Positions 17,739 to 25,480 of a stretch of 64,000 nucleotides of DNA are shown piece after piece; positions within the stretch are counted from its first letter, which is position 1; every line of letters begins with the position of its first letter. The DNA lies in contig CAWGLZ010000006.1 in the NCBI GenBank assembly GCA_963823535.1, positions 744,001 to 808,000 of the forward strand, in the 5' to 3' direction. The DNA comes from RPQJ01 sp963823535. GTDB taxonomy: Bacteria > Pseudomonadota > Gammaproteobacteria > Steroidobacterales > Steroidobacteraceae. The notes under the pieces were generated by a model that worked only from the letters and a program-made list of their open reading frames with translations, ran no database searches and was not told where the DNA came from. A program made the position numbers and the translations under genes.

Positions 17739-19499
17739 GTGACCGACCACGCACCGCAACGCATGACGCCGTCCGAGGCCCTCGTCGAAACCCTCGCCGC
17801 CAACGGCGTGACCGAGGTATTCGGCATCGTGGGCTCCGCCTACATGGACGCGCTCGACATCTTTCCGGCAGCGGGCATCCGCTTCATTCCCGTGGCGCAC
17901 GAGCAGGGGGCTGCGCACATGGCCGACGGCTACTCGCGCGCCTCCGGTCGCCACGGCGTGTGCATCGCGCAGAACGGCCCCGGCATCACGAATTTCGTCA
18001 CGGCAATCGCGGCCGCCTACTGGGCACACTCGCCCGTCGTATTCATCACGCCGGAAACGGGCTCGATGAGCCTGGGGCTCGGCGGGTTCCAGGAGACCGA
18101 GCAGCTGCCGATCTTCTCCCGGATCACGAAGTACCAGGGACACGTGAACAATCCGCAGCGCATGGCCGAGATCGCCGGCCGGTGCTTCGACCGCGCGATG
18201 CTCGAGCTGGGACCCGCGCAGCTCAACATTCCGCGCGACTTCTTCTACGGCGACATCCAGGCGACGATCCCGTCGCCGATGCGCATCGGCCGCGGCCCGG
18301 GGGACGGGGCCGCGCTCGACGAAGCCGCCAAGCTGCTCAGTTCGGCCAGGTTCCCGGTGATCCTGGCCGGCGGAGGCGTGGTCCTGGCGCGCGGTACGGC
18401 CGAGACCATCGGACTCGCCGAGTTGCTGGACGCTCCCGTCTGCAACAGCTACCTGCACAACGACTCGTTCCCCGCCTCGCATCCACTGTGGTGCGGACCG
18501 CTCGGGTACCAGGGCTCGAAGGCGGCCATGAAAGTGATCTCGCAGGCCGACGTGGTGCTCGCGCTCGGGACGCGCCTCGGCCCCTTCGGTACCTTGCCCC
18601 AGTACGGCATGGACTACTGGCCGGCGGATGCGCAGATCATCCAGGTCGACCTGGATCCCCGCGTCATCGGGCTGGTGAAACGCATCAGCGTCGGCATCAA
18701 CGGCGACGCCCGCGCCACGGCGGCCGCCCTGGTCGAGCGACTCGCGGGCCAGCCGCTCGCCTGCATCGCCAACCGGGCTGAGAGGCAGGCGAAGATCCAG
18801 GCCGAGCGGGCGGCATGGGAGCGGGAACTCGGGGAATGGACGCACGAGAAGGATCCGTTTTCCCTCGAGGTCGCGCGGAATTCGCAGTACATGCACCCGC
18901 GGCAGATGCTGCGCGAGCTCGAGCGGGCGATGCCGAGGAACGCCATGGTCTCGACCGACATCGGCAACATCTGCTCGGTGTCGAATTCCTACCTGCGCTT
19001 CGACGAGCCCAGGTCGATGTTCGCCGCGATGAGCTTCGGCAACTGCGGGTACGCGTTCCCGGTGATCTGCGGTGCCAAGGTGGCCGCACCCGATCGCCCG
19101 GCCATCGCGTACGTGGGCGATGGCGCCTGGGGCATCAGCCTGAACGAACTGCTCACCTGCGCCCGCGAGAAGATCGGTGTCACCGTCGTCGTCTTCAATA
19201 ACGGCCAGTGGGGCGCGGAGAAGAAGAACCACGTCGACTTCTACTCGCGGCGGTTCCAGGCCGTGGATCTCTCGAGTCCGAGCTGGGCCGGCATCGCGAA
19301 GGCGTTCGGCTGCGAGGGTGTCACCGTCGACAGGCTCGCGGACGTCGGCCCGGCTCTGCAGTCGTCGATCGAGGCTCAGGCAGAAGGCAGGACGACCGTG
19401 ATCGAGATGATGGTCACCCAGGAGCTGGGCGATCCGTTCCGCCGCGACGCGTTGTCGAAACCCGTGCGCTACCTGGACAAGTACCGCGCGTATACCTGA
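17739..19499 (+). CDS. xsc: Sulfoacetaldehyde acetyltransferase
   Basis: 586 residues of the thiamine-diphosphate enzyme family. The N-terminus (MTPSEALVETLAANGVTEVFGIVGSAYMDALDIF...GIRFIPVAHEQGAAHMADGYSRASGRHGVCIAQNGPGITNFVTA) is characteristic of Xsc, with the cofactor-activating Glu in HEQGA. The C-terminal TPP motif runs from GDGAWGIS to VFNNGQWGAE. Xsc converts sulfoacetaldehyde and phosphate to acetyl phosphate and sulfite during degradation of taurine or isethionate. The GTG was chosen because a GGAG precedes it; an ATG eight codons later is possible. No pta, taurine transporter or taurine dehydrogenase gene is adjacent. Confidence 0.88.
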   Translation: MTDHAPQRMTPSEALVETLAANGVTEVFGIVGSAYMDALDIFPAAGIRFIPVAHEQGAAHMADGYSRASGRHGVCIAQNGPGITNFVTAIAAAYWAHSPVVFITPETGSMSLGLGGFQETEQLPIFSRITKYQGHVNNPQRMAEIAGRCFDRAMLELGPAQLNIPRDFFYGDIQATIPSPMRIGRGPGDGAALDEAAKLLSSARFPVILAGGGVVLARGTAETIGLAELLDAPVCNSYLHNDSFPASHPLWCGPLGYQGSKAAMKVISQADVVLALGTRLGPFGTLPQYGMDYWPADAQIIQVDLDPRVIGLVKRISVGINGDARATAAALVERLAGQPLACIANRAERQAKIQAERAAWERELGEWTHEKDPFSLEVARNSQYMHPRQMLRELERAMPRNAMVSTDIGNICSVSNSYLRFDEPRSMFAAMSFGNCGYAFPVICGAKVAAPDRPAIAYVGDGAWGISLNELLTCAREKIGVTVVVFNNGQWGAEKKNHVDFYSRRFQAVDLSSPSWAGIAKAFGCEGVTVDRLADVGPALQSSIEAQAEGRTTVIEMMVTQELGDPFRRDALSKPVRYLDKYRAYT

Positions 19500-19522
19500 C
19501 GGGGCTGGTCAGGTCTGCGCGG

Positions 19523-19970
19523 TCACCCCGGCACCTCGGCCTCGACCAGCAGTGCCAGCAGCGTCAGCGACTCCTGCCAGCCAAGGTAACAGGCTTCGAC
19601 GGGAATGACCTCGGGAATGCCGTCCTGCAGGACGGTTCAGTTCAGTTCCGCACGAGACACGCGCGAGGGTCACGGTGGTCGTCATGATCCCGGGAAGGTT
19701 GCCGTCGTCGAACCTGTCCGTGTAGCGCAGGCGCTCGTCTGGAACGAGTTCGAGGTACTCGCCACCGAAACGCATGGCTCTGTCCGGTCGAGAAGTTCGT
19801 GAACGACATCCGGAAGGAACCACCGACCGGGCATCGAATTCGTGCACGCGACCGGTGAATCCGTGCGGCGGGAGCCACTTCGCCATGGCCTCGGGGTCGG
19901 TGAATGCCCGATAGACGCGCTCGGGTGGTGCGCGGAGTACCCGGTGGAATCGGACGGTACCTGTGGCCAT
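19523..19970 (-). pseudogene. SRPBCC / AHSA1-domain gene with three single-base indels
   Basis: The start reads MATGTVRFHRVLRAPPERVYRAFTDPEAMAKWLPPHGFTGRVHEFDAR in one frame. A missing base then moves it to the frame giving VGGSFRMSFTNFSTGQSHAF. An extra T restores the first frame (GGEYLELVPDERLRYTDRFDDGNLPGIMTTTVTL...GTELN), and an extra C near 19633 moves it again, to GIPEVIPVEACYLGWQESLTLLALLVEAEVPG and stop. Together the pieces make a complete SRPBCC (activator-of-Hsp90-ATPase-like) domain. As written no full protein is produced. It is either a decaying gene or an error-rich patch of sequence. Confidence 0.8.
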
Positions 19971-20019
19971 GGTGTTGTTCCCTCTCGTGCGCTGCCAGGA
20001 CGGACCGCAGTACGCTCGT

Positions 20020-20744
20020 TCAGTTCGGCGGCGATCGGTCGCCAGTCGAGTCGAGCGGATGCCGGCCGGTTTCCTGCTGCACCGCGACGGCCAGTGCTCG
20101 CAGGTCCCCGACCGTCACGGTGGGTTCGACGTCCCAGGGATCGAAGATCGCCCCGAGGATCCCGCTTGACCCAGGCCGTCCGCCAGCCGACGGCACTTGC
20201 GCCAAGGACGTCAAACGAATTTCCCGATACGAGCCATGTGATGCGCTGGTCGGAACCCGTGCTGTCGATGAAGTGTCGGTACACGGCCGGATCCGGCTTG
20301 AAGCTCGCCACCGGATGCACGCTGACGATGCCGTCGAGGTACCTGTTCAGGCCTGCCTGCTCCAGCAGCGGGACCAGTTCGCGGGGATGGCCATTCGAGA
20401 ACGCAAACAGGCGATGTCCCCGCGCCTTGAGCGAGGCCAGGCCATCGACGGCGTCCGGGAAGGCAGGGAGTTCCCGATACTTCTCCAGCAAGGTCTCGCA
20501 GGCCCGCGCTGACAGGCGCATGCCGAAGCGGGCGTTGGTGAAGTCCAGCGCCTCGCGTGTGCAGGTCGGAAAGTCGCGGTACTCGTGCATCAGCGCCCGG
20601 CGGAACAGGTACTCGAGCTGCTTGTCGCGCCATGCCTGAGCAAAGGCCGGAGCCGCGTCACCGACCGACGACTGGAGCATGGTCGCGATCCCCAGCGGGT
20701 CGATCAGCGTGCCGTACACATCGAAGGCGAAAGTGGAATTTCAT
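20020..20744 (-). pseudogene. Haloacid dehalogenase type II-like gene with two frameshifts
   Basis: The ATG at 20742-20744 followed by KFHF is separated from the rest by an extra base in the AAA/TTT run at 20730-20732; without it the start reads MKFHFAFDVYGTLIDPLGI. The body has the HAD core: Asp nucleophile in DVYGTLID, LFAFSNGHPRELV, Lys in VHPVASFKPDPAVYRHF, and WLVSGNSFDVLGASAVGWRTAWVKR. A second +1 shift near 20166 separates it from the terminal GAIFDPWDVEPTVTVGDLRALA. L-2-haloacid dehalogenases hydrolyse halogenated acids, but this copy is broken as sequenced. Confidence 0.8.
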
Positions 20745-20974
20745 GATGCCTGCCGTGCGGATTACGATGCGCCGTCGCCAACCAGCGAGTCCAGTCGAGA
20801 TCGAGTCCGTGCGGGGGCCACGAGGCCGACCGCACAAGAGACCCGCCGAGCCCGTGCGGGGCCTGGAGCACTTGCGGGTATATCAAATCTGGACTGAAAA
20901 ACAGATTGAGTCTGGCTCTCTCTATGTCCTCATTATCAATATTTGCTGGCTACTTCACTGAGGTCATGTGGCGC

Positions 20975-21382
20975 TCATTTCTCACGATAACCGAGCACCA
21001 CCAACACGCAGCTGCCATCCGCGATGACGTTGATCCCGGCCGCTTCGCACATCGCCACGGCCGCGTCGCTCTCGGCCCCCGGCTGCATCCACACGTTCTC
21101 GATGCCGCTGCGGATCACCTCCTCGATCACGCGCTCCGTCACCCGCGGCGGGGTGATGATCGAGATGCTCTTCACGGCGCCTGGCAGCTCGAGCACGCTG
21201 CCGACACAAGCCGCCCCCTCGATCTTCTCTTCGCGCGGATTGACCGGGATCGCCGGCCGCCCCGCCTGCTGGTAGCAGCGCAGCACCTTGTTGCCGTACT
21301 TGTGGCGGCGAGGCGAAGCACCGACGACCCCGTAGGCCGGTGACTCGAGAAAGCGTGCGATCGGATCGTGGCTGTGGCTCAT
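20975..21382 (-). CDS. CoA-binding domain protein (YccU-like)
   Basis: 135 residues of the Rossmann-like CoA-binding fold: YGVVGASPRRHKYGNKVLRCYQQAGRPAIPVNPREEKIEG, then SISIITPPRVTERVIEEVI, GIENVWMQPGAES and a C-terminal INVIADGSCVLVVLGY. These small proteins bind CoA but their cellular role is not settled. The ATG at MSHSHDPIARFL is chosen because the family starts there; the longer frame overlaps the divergent glyQ promoter region. The 230 bases between this gene and the HAD pseudogene contain no recognisable gene. Confidence 0.88.
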   Translation of the reverse strand: MSHSHDPIARFLESPAYGVVGASPRRHKYGNKVLRCYQQAGRPAIPVNPREEKIEGAACVGSVLELPGAVKSISIITPPRVTERVIEEVIRSGIENVWMQPGAESDAAVAMCEAAGINVIADGSCVLVVLGYREK

Positions 21383-21447
21383 GGGTCCTCCTCCCGAAGC
21401 AAGCCTGCCACGGGCAGCCGGACGACGGAAGCGGGCCTCCCGTTCGC

Positions 21448-21453
21448 TATACT
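21448..21453 (+). promoter_or_regulatory. -10-like element TATACT before glyQS
   Basis: TATACT followed by CCG lies 36 bases upstream of the glyQ ATG in the gap between the divergent CoA-binding gene and glyQ. No convincing -35 hexamer is visible. It has the same form as other -10-like boxes in this window. Confidence 0.35.
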
Positions 21454-21488
21454 CCGCCGCCTCGATTGCCACGACCGGCGGATTCCCG

Positions 21489-22460
21489 ATGCCCAAGACG
21501 GTGGCCAAGCCCCCGCGCACCTTCCAGGACCTGATCCTGACCCTGCAGCGGTACTGGGCCGAGCGCGGCTGCGTGATCCTCCAGCCCTACGACATGGAGA
21601 TGGGGGCCGGCACGTTCCACACCGCCACCTTCCTGCGCGCGCTCGGGCCCGAGCCCTGGAGCGCGGCCTACGTGCAGCCGTCGCGCCGGCCGACCGACGG
21701 CCGCTATGGCGACAACCCCTTCCGACTGCAGCACTACTACCAGTACCAGGTGGTCATCAAGCCGTCGCCGCACGACATCATCGAGATGTACCTCGATTCG
21801 CTGCGGGCCGTCGGCATCGACCCGCAGGTACACGACGTCCGCCTCGTCGAGGACAACTGGGAGTCGCCGACGCTCGGCGCCTGGGGCCTCGGCTGGGAGA
21901 TCTGGCTGAACGGGATGGAGGTGACGCAGTTCACCTACTTCCAGCAGGTGGGCGGCCTCGACTGCCGTCCGGTCATGGGTGAGATCACCTATGGTCTCGA
22001 GCGACTCGCGATGTACCTGCAGGGCGTCGAAAGCGTCTTCGACCTGGTGTGGACCGACGGTCCGCTCGGGCGTGTCACCTACGGCGACGTCTACCACCAG
22101 AACGAGGTCGAGCAGTCGAAGTACAACTTCGAGCTCGCCGACGTCGACGAGCTGTTCCGCCAGTTCGATGCACACGAACGGGAATGCCAGCGGCTGCTCG
22201 AAGCGAGGCTGTCGCTGCCCGCCTACGAGCGCATGCTCAAGAGCTCGCACACCTTCAACCTGCTGGACGCGCGCAAGGCAATCTCCGTCACCGAGCGCCA
22301 GCGCTACATCCTTCGGGTGCGCACGCTGGCGCGCGGGGTCGCGGAGGCCTATTTCGCGAGCCGCGAGGCTCTCGGTTTCCCGATGCTGGACAAGGGGACG
22401 CTGGCCGATTCCAGCCGCACGCAGCAGGGAAACGTTCCCGGCGCCAAGGTGGCGTCATGA
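21489..22460 (+). CDS. glyQ: Glycyl-tRNA synthetase alpha subunit
   Basis: 323 residues. Conserved segments are TFQDLILTLQRYWAERGCVILQPYDMEMGAGTFHTATFLRALGPEPWSAAYVQPSRRPTDGRYGDNPFRLQHYYQYQVVIKPSP, EDNWESPTLGAWGLGWEIWLNGMEVTQFTYFQQVGG and ITYGLERLAMYLQGV. The alpha subunit holds the class II catalytic site of the alpha2-beta2 enzyme that charges tRNA-Gly. The stop overlaps the glyS start (ATGA), so the subunits are translationally coupled. Confidence 0.97.
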   Translation: MPKTVAKPPRTFQDLILTLQRYWAERGCVILQPYDMEMGAGTFHTATFLRALGPEPWSAAYVQPSRRPTDGRYGDNPFRLQHYYQYQVVIKPSPHDIIEMYLDSLRAVGIDPQVHDVRLVEDNWESPTLGAWGLGWEIWLNGMEVTQFTYFQQVGGLDCRPVMGEITYGLERLAMYLQGVESVFDLVWTDGPLGRVTYGDVYHQNEVEQSKYNFELADVDELFRQFDAHERECQRLLEARLSLPAYERMLKSSHTFNLLDARKAISVTERQRYILRVRTLARGVAEAYFASREALGFPMLDKGTLADSSRTQQGNVPGAKVAS

Positions 22461-24544
22461 GCGCCCGCCGCCGGGACTTCCTGGTCGAGATCGGCACTGA
22501 GGAACTGCCGCCAAAGTCCTTGCTGGCTCTGGCGGCCGCCTTCGCCGACGGCATCGCGAAAGGACTCTCGGATGAAGGCCTGGGATACGCGACCGTCGAG
22601 CGCTTTGCGACACCCCGACGCCTTGCCGTACGCGTGCGGCGCCTGGCGGAACGCCAGCCCGATCGCGCGCTCGAGCGCCGCGGGCCACCGCTCAAGGCCG
22701 CCTTCGACGCGCAGGGCGCGCCCACGCAGGCGGGGCTCGCGTTTGCGAAGAGCTGTGGCGTGGACGTCTCGGCCCTCGAACGCGTCGAGACGCCGAAGGG
22801 CGTCTGGCTGGTCCACCGCGGCATCGAGCACGGGGCCGCGACGATCGAGCTGCTGCCGCGCATCGTACAGGCGTCGCTCGACGGCCTGCCGATCGCGCGC
22901 CGCATGCGCTGGGGCGCCGGCGCGGCCGAGTTCGTGCGTCCCGTGCACTGGGTGCTGATGCTGTTCGGACGTGAGACCGTGCCGTGCAGGATCCTCGACG
23001 TCGTGTCGTCGAACCAGACTCGCGGGCACCGGTTCATGGCGCCGAGAACCCTCAAGGTGGCCTCGCCGGCGTCCTACGTATCCACCCTGCAGAAGCGTGG
23101 CCGGGTGCTCGCCGACATCGACGCACGTCGTGAGACCGTGCGCCGCGGTGTCGCCGCGGAGGCCGAACGTCTCGGCGGCGCGGCGGTCATCGGCGACGCA
23201 CTCCTCGACGAAGTGACGGCACTGGTGGAATGGCCGGTGCCGCTGGCCGGTCGATTCGACGCCCGGTTCCTCGAGCTGCCGCCCGAGGTACTGATCGCGA
23301 CGATGCAGGACCACCAGCGCTACTTCCCGATCCGCGACCCGCAGGGCGCCCTGATGCCATGGTTCGTCACGGTGGCAAACATCGAGAGTTCCGATCCGGC
23401 CCAGGTCATCGCGGGCAACGAGCGGGTGGTCCGGCCGCGGCTCAGCGATGCGGCCTTCTTCTGGTCCTCCGACCGCCAGCATCGCCTCGACTCGCGGCTC
23501 GAGGGCCTGCACCGCGTCACGTTCCAGACGCAACTCGGCTCGCTGCACGACAAGACGGAGCGGGTTCGTGCGCTGGCAAAGTCGGTGGCCGGCGCGATCG
23601 GCGGCGATCCCCGGCTCGCGGACCGGGCGGCCGAACTGGCGAAGTGCGACCTCATCACCGCCATGGTCGGGGAGTTTCCCGAGCTGCAGGGCCTGATGGG
23701 CCGCTACTACGCGCAGCACGATGGCGAGCACGCCGAGGTCTGCGAGGCGCTGCGCGAGCAGTACCTGCCGCGTTACGCGGGCGACGAACTGCCAGCCACG
23801 CAGACGGGCATGGCGGTCGCCATCGCCGACAAGCTCGACACGATCACCGGCATCTACGCCACCGGCCAGAAGCCGACGGGGACCCGCGATCCGTTCGGGC
23901 TGCGTCGGGCGGCTCTCGGACTCCTGCGAACCAGCATCGAGCGGGGTCTCGAACTGGACCTGGAGGTCCTGATCGCGCAGGCGCTGGCGTCGCTGCCGTT
24001 CGCGGCGCCGACCCACTGCGCGACGGAGATCTATGACTACATCATCGAGCGGCTGCGCGCCTACTACGTGGAGGGCGGCGCCGGGTTCGAGGTGAGCGCG
24101 GAGATGTTCGACGCCGTGCTCGCGACGCGACCGGCCTCGCCGCTCGATTTCGATGCGCGCCTGCGTGCACTGGTCGAGTTCCTCCGGCTGCCGGAGGCGC
24201 AGAGTCTCGCGGCGGCCAACAAGCGCATCGCCAACATCCTGCGCAAGGCCACCGAGACCGTACCCGACCACGTCCATGCGGACAGGCTCATCGATCCGGC
24301 CGAGCAGATCCTGGGCGAACAGGTCGAGGCGATCGCCCGGCAGGTCGAACCCCGGTTCGCGGCGCGCGAGTACACCGAGGCTTTGAAGGCCCTGGCGGTG
24401 CTGCGCAGGGCCGTGGACGACTTCTTCGATTCCGTCATGGTCATGGCGGACGATCCCGGCTTGCGGGCCAACCGTCTTGCACTGCTGAAACGCATGCAGG
24501 GACTCTTCATGCACGCGGCTGACCTGTCTCGATTGCCGGGTTGA
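22457..24544 (+). CDS. glyS: Glycyl-tRNA synthetase beta subunit
   Basis: 695 residues, normal length. It begins MSARRRDFLVEIGTEELPPKSLLALAAAFADGI and contains FATPRRLAVRV, the motifs RRMRWGAGAAEFVRPVHWVLMLF, TMQDHQRYFPI, ADKLDTITGIYATGQKPTGTRDPFGLRRAALGLLR and a C-terminal anticodon-binding region (KRIANILRKA...FFDSVMVMADDPGLRANRLALLKRMQGLF). The beta subunit recognises tRNA-Gly. It overlaps glyQ upstream and the acyltransferase downstream by four bases each, suggesting one operon. Confidence 0.97.
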   Translation: MSARRRDFLVEIGTEELPPKSLLALAAAFADGIAKGLSDEGLGYATVERFATPRRLAVRVRRLAERQPDRALERRGPPLKAAFDAQGAPTQAGLAFAKSCGVDVSALERVETPKGVWLVHRGIEHGAATIELLPRIVQASLDGLPIARRMRWGAGAAEFVRPVHWVLMLFGRETVPCRILDVVSSNQTRGHRFMAPRTLKVASPASYVSTLQKRGRVLADIDARRETVRRGVAAEAERLGGAAVIGDALLDEVTALVEWPVPLAGRFDARFLELPPEVLIATMQDHQRYFPIRDPQGALMPWFVTVANIESSDPAQVIAGNERVVRPRLSDAAFFWSSDRQHRLDSRLEGLHRVTFQTQLGSLHDKTERVRALAKSVAGAIGGDPRLADRAAELAKCDLITAMVGEFPELQGLMGRYYAQHDGEHAEVCEALREQYLPRYAGDELPATQTGMAVAIADKLDTITGIYATGQKPTGTRDPFGLRRAALGLLRTSIERGLELDLEVLIAQALASLPFAAPTHCATEIYDYIIERLRAYYVEGGAGFEVSAEMFDAVLATRPASPLDFDARLRALVEFLRLPEAQSLAAANKRIANILRKATETVPDHVHADRLIDPAEQILGEQVEAIARQVEPRFAAREYTEALKALAVLRRAVDDFFDSVMVMADDPGLRANRLALLKRMQGLFMHAADLSRLPG

Positions 24545-25284
24545 GCAATACCCCCATGCAGTGGATCCGGTCGGTGGTCTTCACGGCCCTGCTGTTCCTG
24601 ACTACGGTGGGATTCGGCGTCGTCGTGCTCCTGAGTGCCTTGCTGCCGCTGTCGATCGAGCAGCGCTACGCCATCCCGCGCGCGTGGGGGCTGTTCGAGT
24701 GCTGGCTCGTGAAGGTGGTCTGCGGCCTCGACTACGTGATCGAAGGCCGGGAAAACCTACCCGACGTGCCGTTCATCTCCCTCTGGAAGCACTCGTCCGT
24801 CTGGGAAACCATGGCGCAGATGTTCGTGGTGCCGACCGCCTCCTGGCTGCTCAAGCGCGAGGTCATCTGGATCCCGATCGTCGGCTGGGCGGTCAAGACC
24901 TACCGCCCCATCGCCATCAACCGCCGGGCCGGGCACTCGGCGGTCAACCAGGTCGTGGCACAGGGACGCGAGCGGCTCGCCGCGGGCATGGGGGTGATCG
25001 TGTATCCGGAGGGCACGCGCGTGGCGCCCGGCCAGACGCGCAAGTACGGCGTCAGCGGCGCGCTGCTGGCCCGCGAGACCGGCGCTCCGATCGTCCCGAT
25101 CGCGCACAACTCCGGTTATTTCTGGCGACGGCGCAGCCTGTTCAAGCAGCGCGGCACGATCCGCGTCGTCATCGGCCCACCGATCGATCCCACGGGCATG
25201 GACCCGCGCGAGATCAACGACCGCGCACAGAAGTGGATCGAGGGTACGATCGCGAGAATCGTCGCCCAGTCCGATGGTCGGTAA
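24541..25284 (+). CDS. PlsC-type 1-acyl-glycerol-3-phosphate acyltransferase family
   Basis: 247 residues, one or two N-terminal membrane helices, then an acyltransferase domain. Block I is WKHSSVWETM, with H-x4-E instead of the usual H-x4-D, a form seen in the glyS-linked branch of the family. Blocks II and III appear as TYRPIAINRR and VIVYPEGTRVAPGQ. It probably acylates lysophospholipid at the inner membrane. The start is a TTG overlapping the glyS stop (TTGA); the first ATG is five codons later. The gmhB gene often found between glyS and this gene in other species is absent. Confidence 0.87.
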   Translation: MSNTPMQWIRSVVFTALLFLTTVGFGVVVLLSALLPLSIEQRYAIPRAWGLFECWLVKVVCGLDYVIEGRENLPDVPFISLWKHSSVWETMAQMFVVPTASWLLKREVIWIPIVGWAVKTYRPIAINRRAGHSAVNQVVAQGRERLAAGMGVIVYPEGTRVAPGQTRKYGVSGALLARETGAPIVPIAHNSGYFWRRRSLFKQRGTIRVVIGPPIDPTGMDPREINDRAQKWIEGTIARIVAQSDGR

Positions 25285-25480
25285 AATTGAACAACCCGCG
25301 GCGAAATAGGGTTCGCACCGACGCGTTTGACTAGTTTGTGTTCATAGTCGGTCGGCGGCGCAGGATCGATATCGATTTCCTCTGATTGTCCCATGTCCGC
25401 TCCAGGCAGATGCTGGATCCGGTAGGACGCGGGTTTTTCGCCGGCGTCTCACGTCGCGCGAATCCCGCCAAGGAGGCCCT

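Noticed and set aside
22349..24514. Long minus-strand frame of about 721 codons
   Set aside because: It lies wholly opposite glyS and has no domain signature.
25365..25376. 12-base palindrome ATCGATATCGAT upstream of the repeat lipoprotein
   Set aside because: Simple alternating sequence of restriction-site type with no paired partner or conserved context; no support for regulation.
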